Part shown: piece after piece, positions 51,781 through 60,291 of the stretch
How positions within the stretch are numbered: position 1 is the first letter of the stretch
How the letters are laid out: every line of letters starts with the position of its first letter
From: an uncultured Acetatifactor sp.
GTDB taxonomy: Bacteria > Bacillota > Clostridia > Lachnospirales > Lachnospiraceae
Reading direction: 5' to 3'
DNA length: 64,000 nucleotides
Assembly: GCA_904501885.1 (NCBI GenBank)
Contig: CAJGCP010000003.1
Location: forward strand, 25,722 to 89,721
Position numbers and translations under genes: made by a program
The notes under the pieces: model-generated
What the model saw: the letters and a program-made list of their open reading frames with translations, nothing else
What the model was told of the DNA's origin: nothing
The model's database searches: none

Positions 51781-52380
51781 ATGAATAATAAAGAAATGAT
51801 CGAAAAATACAGCATTACGAAGAAAACAGGAATTATGATCCTGCTGCAAATGATATTAATGACGATAGCGTTGATGATATCCTTGTTTGGAATTTTTAAA
51901 TCCTTAGATTTGGTAAACAGCTTCAACAGACTGATCGTATATGGAGGCCAGGCGCTCATTTGTTTGGCAACGATTGTATTTGGCGTCATTCATTTTAATA
52001 AACAGAATACAAAATATTTTAGAAAACTGATTATCGGATATGCCTTGTTAGAGGGAATCAGGGTTGCGTTGTTGCAAACAGGTGGAATTGCGGAGATCTA
52101 CAGTTTCCTGGCAAAATTTATTATGGTATTGCTGGCGTTAGATGCTGCGCTTTTATCTGAGAGAATCGAGAAAAAGGAAGGCTTAACATTGGCTCTTACA
52201 ATGGTAGGTTTAGAGATTATTTTATATTTGATATTTATTATTGGATTCCCCGCTGTAAGAACCAGAATGATGTATATGATTGTTCCTTTAGTAGGAATTT
52301 TAATGACAGGTTCTATGTGCATCTTCATTACGGGAAGACTGGAACAAATATTTTATAGTGAACAAAACCAAGTTGAATAA
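51781..52380 (+). CDS. Membrane protein, unknown
   Basis: 199 residues with AAAGGAGAG upstream. Six hydrophobic segments, the first from about residue 18 (IMILLQMILMTIALMISLFG) and the last ending at about 186 (GILMTGSMCIFITG). Charged loops are short. No recognised motif. It lies in the same run of small genes as the Pr6Pr protein and is followed 16 bases later by a small soluble protein, with which it may act. Confidence 0.7.
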   Translation: MNNKEMIEKYSITKKTGIMILLQMILMTIALMISLFGIFKSLDLVNSFNRLIVYGGQALICLATIVFGVIHFNKQNTKYFRKLIIGYALLEGIRVALLQTGGIAEIYSFLAKFIMVLLALDAALLSERIEKKEGLTLALTMVGLEIILYLIFIIGFPAVRTRMMYMIVPLVGILMTGSMCIFITGRLEQIFYSEQNQVE

Positions 52381-52396
52381 AACGGAGGGAAACAAA

Positions 52397-52624
52397 ATGA
52401 AAAGCGAACAGAAAGAGTTAATGAAAAAATTCAAGGTGGTTGTAGAAGATTTAATGGATCACTACGAAGAATACACAGACGAAGAAAAAGCACAGATTAA
52501 AGAAATTTTTCAAAAAGTTGCAGATTTGAATACAATTTTAGATAAATATGACATTGATGTAAAAATCGATTGGAATGAGTATTTATTGGCATATAGCCAA
52601 TGTTTTGAACTGATGCATTTTTAA
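52397..52624 (+). CDS. Small acidic helical protein, unknown
   Basis: 75 residues from ATG 52397 (GGAGGG upstream; an earlier in-frame start at 52358 overlaps the previous gene). Highly charged helices (KKFKVVVEDLMDHYEEYTDEEKAQIKEIFQKV) suggest a small soluble adaptor or regulator. No known family seen. Close spacing to the membrane protein gene at 51781 suggests joint expression. Confidence 0.65.
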   Translation: MKSEQKELMKKFKVVVEDLMDHYEEYTDEEKAQIKEIFQKVADLNTILDKYDIDVKIDWNEYLLAYSQCFELMHF

Positions 52625-52676
52625 GAAATATTTAAAATGAAACTTTTGAAAAATAACTTGGTTTTTGTGTTTGGCT

Positions 52677-52713
52677 TATCGGCTTTAAGGCGACAAGTTT
52701 CTTAAAGCCGATA
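52677..52713. promoter_or_regulatory. Perfect 12-bp hairpin before the signalling operon
   Basis: TATCGGCTTTAA (52677-52688), 13-base loop, TTAAAGCCGATA (52702-52713). No T run on the plus strand, so it is a poor intrinsic terminator. It may be an operator, an mRNA-stability hairpin or a weak terminator of the upstream run. Confidence 0.5.
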
Positions 52714-52800
52714 GCCACGTTTATCATGGATTAGACAAAAAGAAAATCACGGCGAAATACGTAGCCGGAGGGATGATATTAGTGTAAGGAGGGGCAACAA

Positions 52801-53760
52801 ATGCCCAAAAGACAAAGGAAATTTGCCGATGATGGTTGGGCCGTCTGGATCGATGGTGAGGATACAAGCACCATTCATATTAACGACTGGCTGAATCCAA
52901 AGAGTAATAGTTATGTAGACATTGCGGTTCACATACGGGGCATCAAGTCAAGTAACTGGCTGAATGTGTATGTGCCGTTTTCTGTTACGAAAGATGAAAT
53001 AGAAGATGTGTCCCTTTCCTTTGCGGATACAAAAATTTTGCAGGCAATATTCAGTGCAGCTTGTATTGTGGATTATAAAAAGAATCCGTATACCTCAGAA
53101 ATTGCCTACAATGGAAAAACCATAGACATTGTACATATAAGCACAGTGAACTTTCAGGCGGAATCGTTATCTAGCGGAACAATTGTCCGTGTTAATCTGC
53201 AGGAATTACAACCCTATCTTGCCAACGATGAAGCCTATTTCATATGGCGTATGCCGCATAAATCCTTAGATGCCATATTTAAGCCCTATGTGGATGTGGA
53301 GAATGTAATGGAGAGGCTGCGCGACTTGATTACCACACCTGTTGTGTCGGAGAAATATGGATATTCCATCCGTATTAACGAATCGAGACTTTTGCCGGAG
53401 GAGATTACGCGAATCGGAATGTTCCACCGACAAAAGTTAAAAAAGGCAGCAATTACACTTTCAGTTGATGAATCATATGAACTCAATGACAGCAACTGTT
53501 ATCGTATCCGACGCCTGGAGGAGCAACTGTATCAGGATTATCTTCCCAAGGATTATCAGTGCGACGATGTTATTACATATCAATGGAACCAAAGTCGCGA
53601 AGACAATTTGCAGGGACAGTTTAATTTCTATTACAGTATTACAAAGAATTCTGTCAGCCGTGGCAGTATGTTTCTTTATATTATACTGCTGTTGGCGGTA
53701 GGGTTTGTTGGTGATTTGGTTTCAGAGGGGATTAAAACCCTGATTAGGTTATTTTTGTAA
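52801..53760 (+). CDS. Unknown protein with C-terminal membrane anchor, first gene of the signalling operon
   Basis: 319 residues with AAGGAGGGG upstream. The first 280 residues are soluble alpha/beta (DGWAVWIDGED near the start; no known motif found) and residues about 290-312 form a single membrane helix (FLYIILLLAVGFVGDLV), placing the soluble domain in the cytoplasm if the N-terminus stays inside. The gene ends 12 bases before the phosphatase/ATPase fusion and is likely co-transcribed. It could be a membrane-anchored partner or target of the STAS proteins. Confidence 0.65.
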   Translation: MPKRQRKFADDGWAVWIDGEDTSTIHINDWLNPKSNSYVDIAVHIRGIKSSNWLNVYVPFSVTKDEIEDVSLSFADTKILQAIFSAACIVDYKKNPYTSEIAYNGKTIDIVHISTVNFQAESLSSGTIVRVNLQELQPYLANDEAYFIWRMPHKSLDAIFKPYVDVENVMERLRDLITTPVVSEKYGYSIRINESRLLPEEITRIGMFHRQKLKKAAITLSVDESYELNDSNCYRIRRLEEQLYQDYLPKDYQCDDVITYQWNQSREDNLQGQFNFYYSITKNSVSRGSMFLYIILLLAVGFVGDLVSEGIKTLIRLFL

Positions 53761-53772
53761 GGAGGTGCTGAA

Positions 53773-56610
53773 ATGAGATTAATTGTTCCGATTGTACTGA
53801 ACTGTTTTCTTGTTTTTGCGGTATACATCTTAGATAAATATACGCCAGCCAAGAAACTCCCGTATATGGCTAAACAGACTATCATTGGTCTTTTGTTTGG
53901 TGGTGTCTCCGCTTTTGCGTCCAGTTATGGCGTGGAATGGTTAGGCACAACAGTGAATGTCCGCGATGCGGCGCCACTTTCGGCAGGTCTTATTTTTGGC
54001 GCACCTGCCGGCATCATATCCGGTCTTATTGGAGGTCTATATCGCTGGTTTTCTGTCTATTGGGGCGGCGGTATGTATACGCGACTTGCGTGTAGTATAG
54101 CGACCATTCTTGCCGGCTTAATGGCGGCAGGCCTCAGAAAACTGATGTTTGACAATAAAAAACCCACCTGGAGCTACGGCGTATGTATTGCTGTGGTGTG
54201 TGAAGTTATCCATATGATTCTGATTTTCTTGACTAATATGGATAATTCTTCCCAGGCTTTTGAGTTTGTCAAGGGTGCTACCGGACCAATGATGTTGGGC
54301 AATTCCGTGGCTGTTGGGGTATCTATCATTTTGATTTCTCTTTTTAGCCACGAGTACTTTTTTAGAAAGAAAACTTCCGAAGGCATCGCCCATACTTTTC
54401 AGCGAAGACTTCTCAGCTGCATTGTAATTGCCTATCTCATTACCAGTACCTTTACGCTCATTCTCCAGAATGGCATGGCGCAGATTGAGACCCAGGAGGT
54501 GTTTACCGTTGCAATCAATGATGTTGAAGCAACAGTAAGAGAAAAATCTAATCGCCAGCTGCTTGAAATTGCAGAACAAGTCAAGCAGGAATACGAAGAA
54601 GACCCGACGGTATCCTTGTCCGGTCTTGCGGAAAAATACGGCATTAAGGAAATCAATGTGGTTGCCCCTGATGGCATCATCACGAATTCCACAGAGGCGG
54701 ATGTGATTAACAGCTATGATATGAATAGCAAGGCACAATCCAAAGAATTTGTGGATGTTTTGGAAGTTCAGGATTCTTTTGTTCAGGAGTATTCCCCTAG
54801 AGGCAAGGATGAATCTGTGTGGAGAAAATATGCTGCTGTAAATCTTACAGATGCCGGTTTTATTCAGGTGGGCTACGATGCTGAGCAGTTCCATCAGATG
54901 CTCAATGAGTTTGTAATAGATGTCACCAAGAGTCGTCACGTTGGGACCAACGGCTTTGTGGCGGTACTTGATGAACAGCTATGTATGGTTATAGATGATG
55001 CCTATGCGGGCAAACACATCTCCTCCATCGGCATTATTCCCCCTGAAGAGATGGCGCAGGGACGAACCGCTACTGCACTATATCATGCCGATGTTGTAGA
55101 TGGTATCAGTAATTTGAGTGCAGAATATATGTATGTATTTAAGTTCGTTGAAGGCTATTGCCTGATTGCGGCTATGCCGGTGGCTGAGGCTATGTTTATG
55201 CGTGATGCCTCCATGCTAACCAGCATTTTTATGCAAGTAATTATTTTTGCCACGCTCTTCGTATTTATTTACTTGCTCATTAAGCGTGTTATCATCAACA
55301 ACTTAAAGAAAATTAACGATACCCTTGCGCAGATCACAGAAGGTGATTTGAGCGTGACAGTGAATGTGCGTTCCAATGTGGAATTTGCTTCGTTGTCAGA
55401 TGATATCAACTCCACGGTTGCAACCCTGAAACGGTATATCGCCGAAGCTGCTGCACGGATTGACAAAGAACTTGAATATGCCAAGCAGATTCAGCTATCG
55501 GCACTTCCCACAAATTTCCCGGATAATGAGAACTATGGGATTTATGCCCAGATGATTGCGGCGAAAGAGGTGGGCGGAGATTTCTACGACTTTTATAAGC
55601 TCAGCGACACAACTGTGGCATTTCTTGCCGCCGATGTTTCCGGCAAAGGAATTCCTGCGGCAATGTTTATGATGACGGCAAAAACCATTATCAAGGACCT
55701 GGCAGAAAGCGGTATGGCGGTAAATGATATTTTCACGAAGGCCAATGAAAAACTTTGTGAAAATAACGAATCCGGAATGTTTGTTACTGCCTGGATGGGT
55801 ATTTTGGACCTGACTACCGGCAATGTGCAGTTTGCAAATGCAGGCCATAACCCGCCTTTGCTCAAACGTGCCGACGGGACGTTTGAATATTTAAAGACCC
55901 GTGCAGGATTTGTTCTTGCAGGTATGGAGGGCATTTGTTACCGTGCCGGTGAAATCGTACTTCATCCGGGGGACAGACTGTTTTTGTATACCGACGGTGT
56001 GCCTGAGGCTACAAACACCGAGAACGTACTTTACGGTGAGGATAGACTCCTTACCTTTATGAACCAAAATGCTTCTATGCAAGCAACTCAACTTTTACCG
56101 GCATTAAAATGTAATATCGACGAATTTGTAGGCGAAGCGCCGCAGTTTGATGATATTACCATGCTGATGTTGGATTATCAACCGAAAAAAGGAGGTGAGC
56201 GTATGACGAATAAAGTTTTCCCTGCAAAGACGGAAGCGTTGACTGACGTGCTCGGCTTTGTGGAGCAAATGCTGGAAAGTCTGGAATGTCCCATAAAAAT
56301 TCAAACGGCACTTTGTGTAGCCATTGAAGAAGTGTTCGTCAATGTTGCTCACTATGCCTACCCTGAGGGCGAAGGAGATATGGCACTTTGCATTGGATAT
56401 GACGAAGATTGCCGAAGAATAACATTCCGAATGTCGGATAAAGGTGTTGCGTTTAATCCACTGGAAAAACCGGATCCGGACATAACGCTTTCGGCAGAGG
56501 AACGGGAAATCGGTGGCCTTGGCATCTTTATTGCGAAGCAAACAATGGATTCCCTCAGTTACGCCTATGAAAATGGTGAGAACATCTTGACGATGATGAA
56601 AAACTTATAA
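53773..56610 (+). CDS. Membrane sensor fused to SpoIIE-type phosphatase and RsbW-like ATPase
   Basis: 945 residues. Residues 1-200: 5TMR-LYT-like membrane domain (PLSAGLIFGAPAGIISGLIG). About 215-235 and 485-507: two further membrane helices around an extracytoplasmic Cache-like domain. About 502-557: HAMP. About 575-803: PP2C/SpoIIE phosphatase with metal Asp residues in VGGDFYDF, AADVSGKG and DDITML. 811-945: GHKL ATPase of the anti-sigma kinase type with N-box CVAIEEVFVNVAHYA, and MSDKGVAFNP and GGLGIFIAKQ. Phosphatase and kinase, the opposing arms of partner switching, are thus in one chain. An internal ribosome site lies before residue 811. The sole visible substrates are the STAS proteins encoded next. 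Confidence 0.9.
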   Translation: MRLIVPIVLNCFLVFAVYILDKYTPAKKLPYMAKQTIIGLLFGGVSAFASSYGVEWLGTTVNVRDAAPLSAGLIFGAPAGIISGLIGGLYRWFSVYWGGGMYTRLACSIATILAGLMAAGLRKLMFDNKKPTWSYGVCIAVVCEVIHMILIFLTNMDNSSQAFEFVKGATGPMMLGNSVAVGVSIILISLFSHEYFFRKKTSEGIAHTFQRRLLSCIVIAYLITSTFTLILQNGMAQIETQEVFTVAINDVEATVREKSNRQLLEIAEQVKQEYEEDPTVSLSGLAEKYGIKEINVVAPDGIITNSTEADVINSYDMNSKAQSKEFVDVLEVQDSFVQEYSPRGKDESVWRKYAAVNLTDAGFIQVGYDAEQFHQMLNEFVIDVTKSRHVGTNGFVAVLDEQLCMVIDDAYAGKHISSIGIIPPEEMAQGRTATALYHADVVDGISNLSAEYMYVFKFVEGYCLIAAMPVAEAMFMRDASMLTSIFMQVIIFATLFVFIYLLIKRVIINNLKKINDTLAQITEGDLSVTVNVRSNVEFASLSDDINSTVATLKRYIAEAAARIDKELEYAKQIQLSALPTNFPDNENYGIYAQMIAAKEVGGDFYDFYKLSDTTVAFLAADVSGKGIPAAMFMMTAKTIIKDLAESGMAVNDIFTKANEKLCENNESGMFVTAWMGILDLTTGNVQFANAGHNPPLLKRADGTFEYLKTRAGFVLAGMEGICYRAGEIVLHPGDRLFLYTDGVPEATNTENVLYGEDRLLTFMNQNASMQATQLLPALKCNIDEFVGEAPQFDDITMLMLDYQPKKGGERMTNKVFPAKTEALTDVLGFVEQMLESLECPIKIQTALCVAIEEVFVNVAHYAYPEGEGDMALCIGYDEDCRRITFRMSDKGVAFNPLEKPDPDITLSAEEREIGGLGIFIAKQTMDSLSYAYENGENILTMMKNL
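56188..56205 (+). promoter_or_regulatory. Internal Shine-Dalgarno and in-frame ATG within the fusion gene
   Basis: AAAAAAGGAGGTGAGCGTATG spans about 56185-56205. The AAGGAGGTG is a near-perfect anti-SD match 5 bases before ATG 56203, which is codon 811, exactly at the junction of phosphatase and ATPase. It would give a free 135-residue ATPase ending at 56610. Confidence 0.7.
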
Positions 56611-56625
56611 AGGAGATATGCGGAT

Positions 56626-56922
56626 ATGACAATCGAAATTAAAAAGAATCAAAAGGAAACCATAATTGAGATTATAGGAAGACTTGATACCATCACAGCT
56701 CCGGCCCTTGATAAAACCATCAACGAGGACCTTGGGGATACACAGAATCTCATTCTTGATGTAAAAGGCATGGAGTATATCTCCAGCGCAGGGCTCCGTG
56801 TTTTGCTTGGTGCCCAGAAGAAAATGCAAAAGAGTGGATCTATGAAAGTGATAAATGTTCGCGAGGAGGTCATGGAAGTTTTTGAAATGACCGGGTTTGC
56901 TGACATTTTGGTGATTGAATAA
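56626..56922 (+). CDS. STAS-domain protein (anti-sigma factor antagonist type)
   Basis: 98 residues, the size of SpoIIAA/RsbV. The phosphorylation loop reads DVKGMEYISSAGLRVLLGA, with the conserved Ser before A-G-L-R. In partner switching the ATPase phosphorylates this Ser and the PP2C phosphatase removes the phosphate. GGAGATATGCGG precedes the ATG; it begins 16 bases after the fusion gene and overlaps the HD gene by one base. No sigma factor gene is in this operon, so the output partner is not known. Confidence 0.93.
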   Translation: MTIEIKKNQKETIIEIIGRLDTITAPALDKTINEDLGDTQNLILDVKGMEYISSAGLRVLLGAQKKMQKSGSMKVINVREEVMEVFEMTGFADILVIE

Positions 56923-57488
56923 TGGAACTTGTAAGCGAAGCAATCGCATTCGCAGTAAAGGCTCATGACGGAATGCGACGCAAAAAAAGTGAGTCACCAT
57001 ATATTTTGCATCCCATGGAAGCAGCCGTCATTGTCGGCACCATGACCAACGATCAAAATCTAATTGCTGCAGCTGCACTCCATGATGTGGTGGAAGATGC
57101 AAATATTACCCTGGATGAAATTGAGGCGAAGTTCGGAAAGCGCGTGCGGGAACTGGTACAGTCTGAAACCGAGGATAAGCGGGCTGACCTGCCACCTGCA
57201 TCCACCTGGCGTATCCGCAAGGAGGAATCTCTCAGTGTGCTGAAAAATACGGATGATATCGGCGTGCTGATGGTGTGGCTGGGCGATAAGCTTGCCAATA
57301 TGCGCTCTGTCTACAGAGACTTCAAAGTAGAGGGCATCCGGATGTGGCAAAGATTTAATCAAAAGGATGTTGCGGAGCAGGCTTGGTACTACCGCTCAAT
57401 TGCTGATTTAACGAAGCGATTGTCTGATACTTCGGCTTGGATTGAATACAAAACACTTACGGAACTCGTGTTTGGAAAAGGAGAATAA
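56922..57488 (+). CDS. HD-domain phosphohydrolase (SpoT/Mesh1-like alarmone hydrolase)
   Basis: 188 residues. The metal site follows the RelA/SpoT hydrolase order: H30 in YILHPMEAA, H54-D55 in AALHDVVEDANI and a later Asp in WLGDKLANM. FGKRVRELV follows as in SpoT proteins. No synthetase or ACT domain, so it is a small alarmone hydrolase candidate that would degrade (p)ppGpp or a related nucleotide. One-base overlap with the STAS gene argues for co-translation. Confidence 0.88.
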   Translation: MELVSEAIAFAVKAHDGMRRKKSESPYILHPMEAAVIVGTMTNDQNLIAAAALHDVVEDANITLDEIEAKFGKRVRELVQSETEDKRADLPPASTWRIRKEESLSVLKNTDDIGVLMVWLGDKLANMRSVYRDFKVEGIRMWQRFNQKDVAEQAWYYRSIADLTKRLSDTSAWIEYKTLTELVFGKGE

Positions 57489-57492
57489 ATCA

Positions 57493-58665
57493 ATGAATGT
57501 TACCTATCGTATTGACAAAGATATTCTTTATATTGCTATAGAGGGAAGAATTGATGCCACCAATGCGGCTGAGGCAGAAGAAAAAATTTTCAGTATTAAA
57601 AATGATAACCCGGGGATGCATACCGTAGTGGATGCAGACCAATTGGAGTACATATCCTCTGCAGGCTTGCGCGTGATTTTGAGACTTAGAAAGGAAGAAC
57701 CTAAACTTGCAATTATCAATGTGGCGTCAGATGTTTATGAAGTTTTTGATATGACCGGCTTTACTGATATGGTTACGGTAGAAAAGGCATATCAGAGAAT
57801 GAGTGTGGAAGGTTGTGAGTTTATTGCTAAAGGAGCGAATGGTGCAGTATATCGCTATGACGACGAAACCATCCTCAAGACCTATTTTGCAAAGGACGCA
57901 CTTCCGGAGATCAAACAGGAACGCGAAAATGCAAGACGTGCCTTTGTCCTTGGCATCAATACTGCAATCCCTTACGGCATTGTGCGCGTGGGTGACGGTT
58001 ACGGCACGGTTACAGAACTTCTGAATGCGGTCAGCGTCACAAAACTCATTCGCAATCAGCCGGATGATATGTCTGAAGCTGTGAAGTATTACATTGGTAT
58101 GCTGAAGAATATCCACTCTATTGAGGTGGAAGACGGTGAGGTTCCGGATATGAAGGAAACCGCCCTTGCCTGGGCAGATTTTGTGGCTCCCCATATTCCG
58201 GAAGAACAGGGCAAAAAGCTTCGTGCCCTGATTGAGGCAGTTCCCAAGCAGAACACTTTGATGCATGGTGACTATCACACCAATAACATCATGGTACAGA
58301 ACGGTGAACCCCTGCTCATCGATATGGATACCCTGTGCATGGGGCACCCTGTATTTGAACTTGGTTCCATGTTTAATGCATTTATAGGATATTCCGAGCT
58401 TGACCATCAGGTGACCATGAATTTCTTTGGATATCCCCATGAGTCTGCCGAAAAATTCTGGGATTTGTCTCTGAAAAAATATCTGGGTACAGAAGACGAA
58501 GAGGTATGCCGAAGTGTTGCTGAAAAGGCAATGATTATCGGCTACACACGTATGCTTCGTCGTGCGCTTCGCCGTCCTGAGGAGGCAGAGAGCCCTGCAA
58601 AAATCGCAAGATGCAAAGAAATGCTTGCGGTATTGCTTGAAAAGGTGGATACATTGATTTTTTAA
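57493..58665 (+). CDS. STAS domain fused to an APH-like kinase
   Basis: 390 residues from ATG 57493; a start at 57442 is possible but overlaps the HD gene. Residues 1-100: STAS domain with VVDADQLEYISSAGLRVIL, retaining the phospho-Ser. About 105-390: aminoglycoside-phosphotransferase-like kinase with a Gly-rich loop AKGANGAVYRY, Lys in ILKTYF, catalytic HGDYHTNNIMV (about 258) and metal Asp in LLIDMDTL. The kinase domain is of the group often annotated as putative aminoglycoside phosphotransferase with unknown substrate. The fusion suggests that its activity or location is controlled by STAS phosphorylation. Close relative of the stand-alone STAS protein two genes upstream. Confidence 0.88.
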   Translation: MNVTYRIDKDILYIAIEGRIDATNAAEAEEKIFSIKNDNPGMHTVVDADQLEYISSAGLRVILRLRKEEPKLAIINVASDVYEVFDMTGFTDMVTVEKAYQRMSVEGCEFIAKGANGAVYRYDDETILKTYFAKDALPEIKQERENARRAFVLGINTAIPYGIVRVGDGYGTVTELLNAVSVTKLIRNQPDDMSEAVKYYIGMLKNIHSIEVEDGEVPDMKETALAWADFVAPHIPEEQGKKLRALIEAVPKQNTLMHGDYHTNNIMVQNGEPLLIDMDTLCMGHPVFELGSMFNAFIGYSELDHQVTMNFFGYPHESAEKFWDLSLKKYLGTEDEEVCRSVAEKAMIIGYTRMLRRALRRPEEAESPAKIARCKEMLAVLLEKVDTLIF

Positions 58666-58680
58666 TCCGGAGAATGTGTT

Positions 58681-60288
58681 GTGGAAGAAAATAAATTTTT
58701 GAAAGAAGAGAAGCTAAAATTGAATAAATTACATTCTATGCAGTTTCGCATTTTAGCCACAATCATCTTTGCAATGCTGGCGATTACGGTATTTATCGGC
58801 GGTATCAGCATCTATGAGGTGGACCAATACATACAGGAACAATCTGAAAACTTTGTTGTGGTTACCTGCGAACATGAGGGCGCCCAAATTAACCATGTTT
58901 TCGAAGATATGCAAAAGTCAGTGAAAATTATGGAAAGCTATGTGCTGGGTTTTCTCACCGAGGAGGCAGACATTGAGGATTCGTCTTTTCAAGAAAGAGT
59001 CATAGCCAGTGCGGATAAAATGTTTGCCGATGTTGCCCAACATGCCAGTGGAGCCGTGGCATATTATTTCCGTTTTGATCCTGCAATCTCAGGTAGCAAA
59101 ACGGGCTTGTTTTACAGTAAAATGGACGGTGGTGATGAGTACATTTCTCTTGAACCAACCGATATCGGACTTTATGATCAAGAGGACACGGAGCATGTGG
59201 GATGGTTTTGGCAACCCTATTATGCCGGAAAGCCCGTTTGGATGATGCCTTACTACAACCAAAACAACCATATTTATATGATTTCCTATGTAGTGCCTAT
59301 GTACCATAAAGAACAGTTTATCGGTATTGTGGGAATGGATTTTGACTACACGGTTTTGGCTGAACGGGTACATAATATTGAAATTTACGAAAATGGATTT
59401 GCCCATCTGGAGATGGACGGAGTTGTAATTCATGGTGACGACAGTGAATCTGTACCGGAAATCAAGGCGGATTCCAATCAATATCTGCGTGCCTCAAAAG
59501 AGTTGACAAATGGAATGACCCTTGTCCTTTCTGCAAACTATGATGATATCCGGCAAATCCGATATGAAATTGGTTTCAAAATAGTATATGTCGTTTTGCT
59601 ACTTTCTGCAGTTTTTACGGTGGTGGCAATTCTTGTTGTCAGAAAAATTGTTGCACCGTTGAAAAAAATATTCGATGCATCTGTAAAACTCTCAAAAGGG
59701 GATTACAATGTAGAATTTGACCATAGCAATATTTCTGAAATAGAGCTTTTAAATACAGCCTTTGAAAATATGGCAACAAATTTGCAGGAACGTGAAAAAG
59801 AGTTGCATCTATCTGCGAATCGTGATTCCCTGACGGGGCTTCGAAATACCACGTCGTATAAAAGTTGGGTAGAAAAGTTTGACAAAGACATTGCAAACAA
59901 AACTGCAGAGTTCGGAGTCGTGGTGTTCGATGTGAACCAACTGAAGAAAACCAACGATTTGTACGGACATGATGTGGGTAATACACTGATCATAACAGCG
60001 GCAAAATTGATTTCAGATGTTTTCAAAAGAAGTCCGGTGTTTAGAATCGGCGGTGACGAGTTTTTGGCAATTCTTAGAAATAAAGATCTGAAGGATTATA
60101 AGAAATTGTTGGCCCAGTTGGATTTGGAATGTGCCCATACATTCATAGAGGAAGCGGACCATCTTCCTATCAGTATAGCAAGAGGCTTCGCAAAGTTTCA
60201 TTCAAAACAGGATTTCACCTTCAACGATGTGTTTAAACGCGCAGATATGGCCATGTATGGAGATAAAAGAAAAGAAGAAAGGGAATAA
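58681..60288 (+). CDS. Cache-HAMP-GGDEF diguanylate cyclase
   Basis: 535 residues with a GTG start (GGAG upstream). Membrane helices at about 22-44 and 300-320 flank a dCache-like extracytoplasmic domain (HVGWFWQPYYAGKPVWMMPY). HAMP at about 320-375. GGDEF domain from about 380: DSLTGLRN, DVNQLKKTNDLYGHDVGN and RIGGDEFL (residue about 456), so the cyclase site looks complete. It should make c-di-GMP in response to an external ligand. Part of the signalling operon, 15 bases after the STAS-kinase gene. Confidence 0.93.
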   Translation: MEENKFLKEEKLKLNKLHSMQFRILATIIFAMLAITVFIGGISIYEVDQYIQEQSENFVVVTCEHEGAQINHVFEDMQKSVKIMESYVLGFLTEEADIEDSSFQERVIASADKMFADVAQHASGAVAYYFRFDPAISGSKTGLFYSKMDGGDEYISLEPTDIGLYDQEDTEHVGWFWQPYYAGKPVWMMPYYNQNNHIYMISYVVPMYHKEQFIGIVGMDFDYTVLAERVHNIEIYENGFAHLEMDGVVIHGDDSESVPEIKADSNQYLRASKELTNGMTLVLSANYDDIRQIRYEIGFKIVYVVLLLSAVFTVVAILVVRKIVAPLKKIFDASVKLSKGDYNVEFDHSNISEIELLNTAFENMATNLQEREKELHLSANRDSLTGLRNTTSYKSWVEKFDKDIANKTAEFGVVVFDVNQLKKTNDLYGHDVGNTLIITAAKLISDVFKRSPVFRIGGDEFLAILRNKDLKDYKKLLAQLDLECAHTFIEEADHLPISIARGFAKFHSKQDFTFNDVFKRADMAMYGDKRKEERE

Positions 60289-60291
60289 AAA

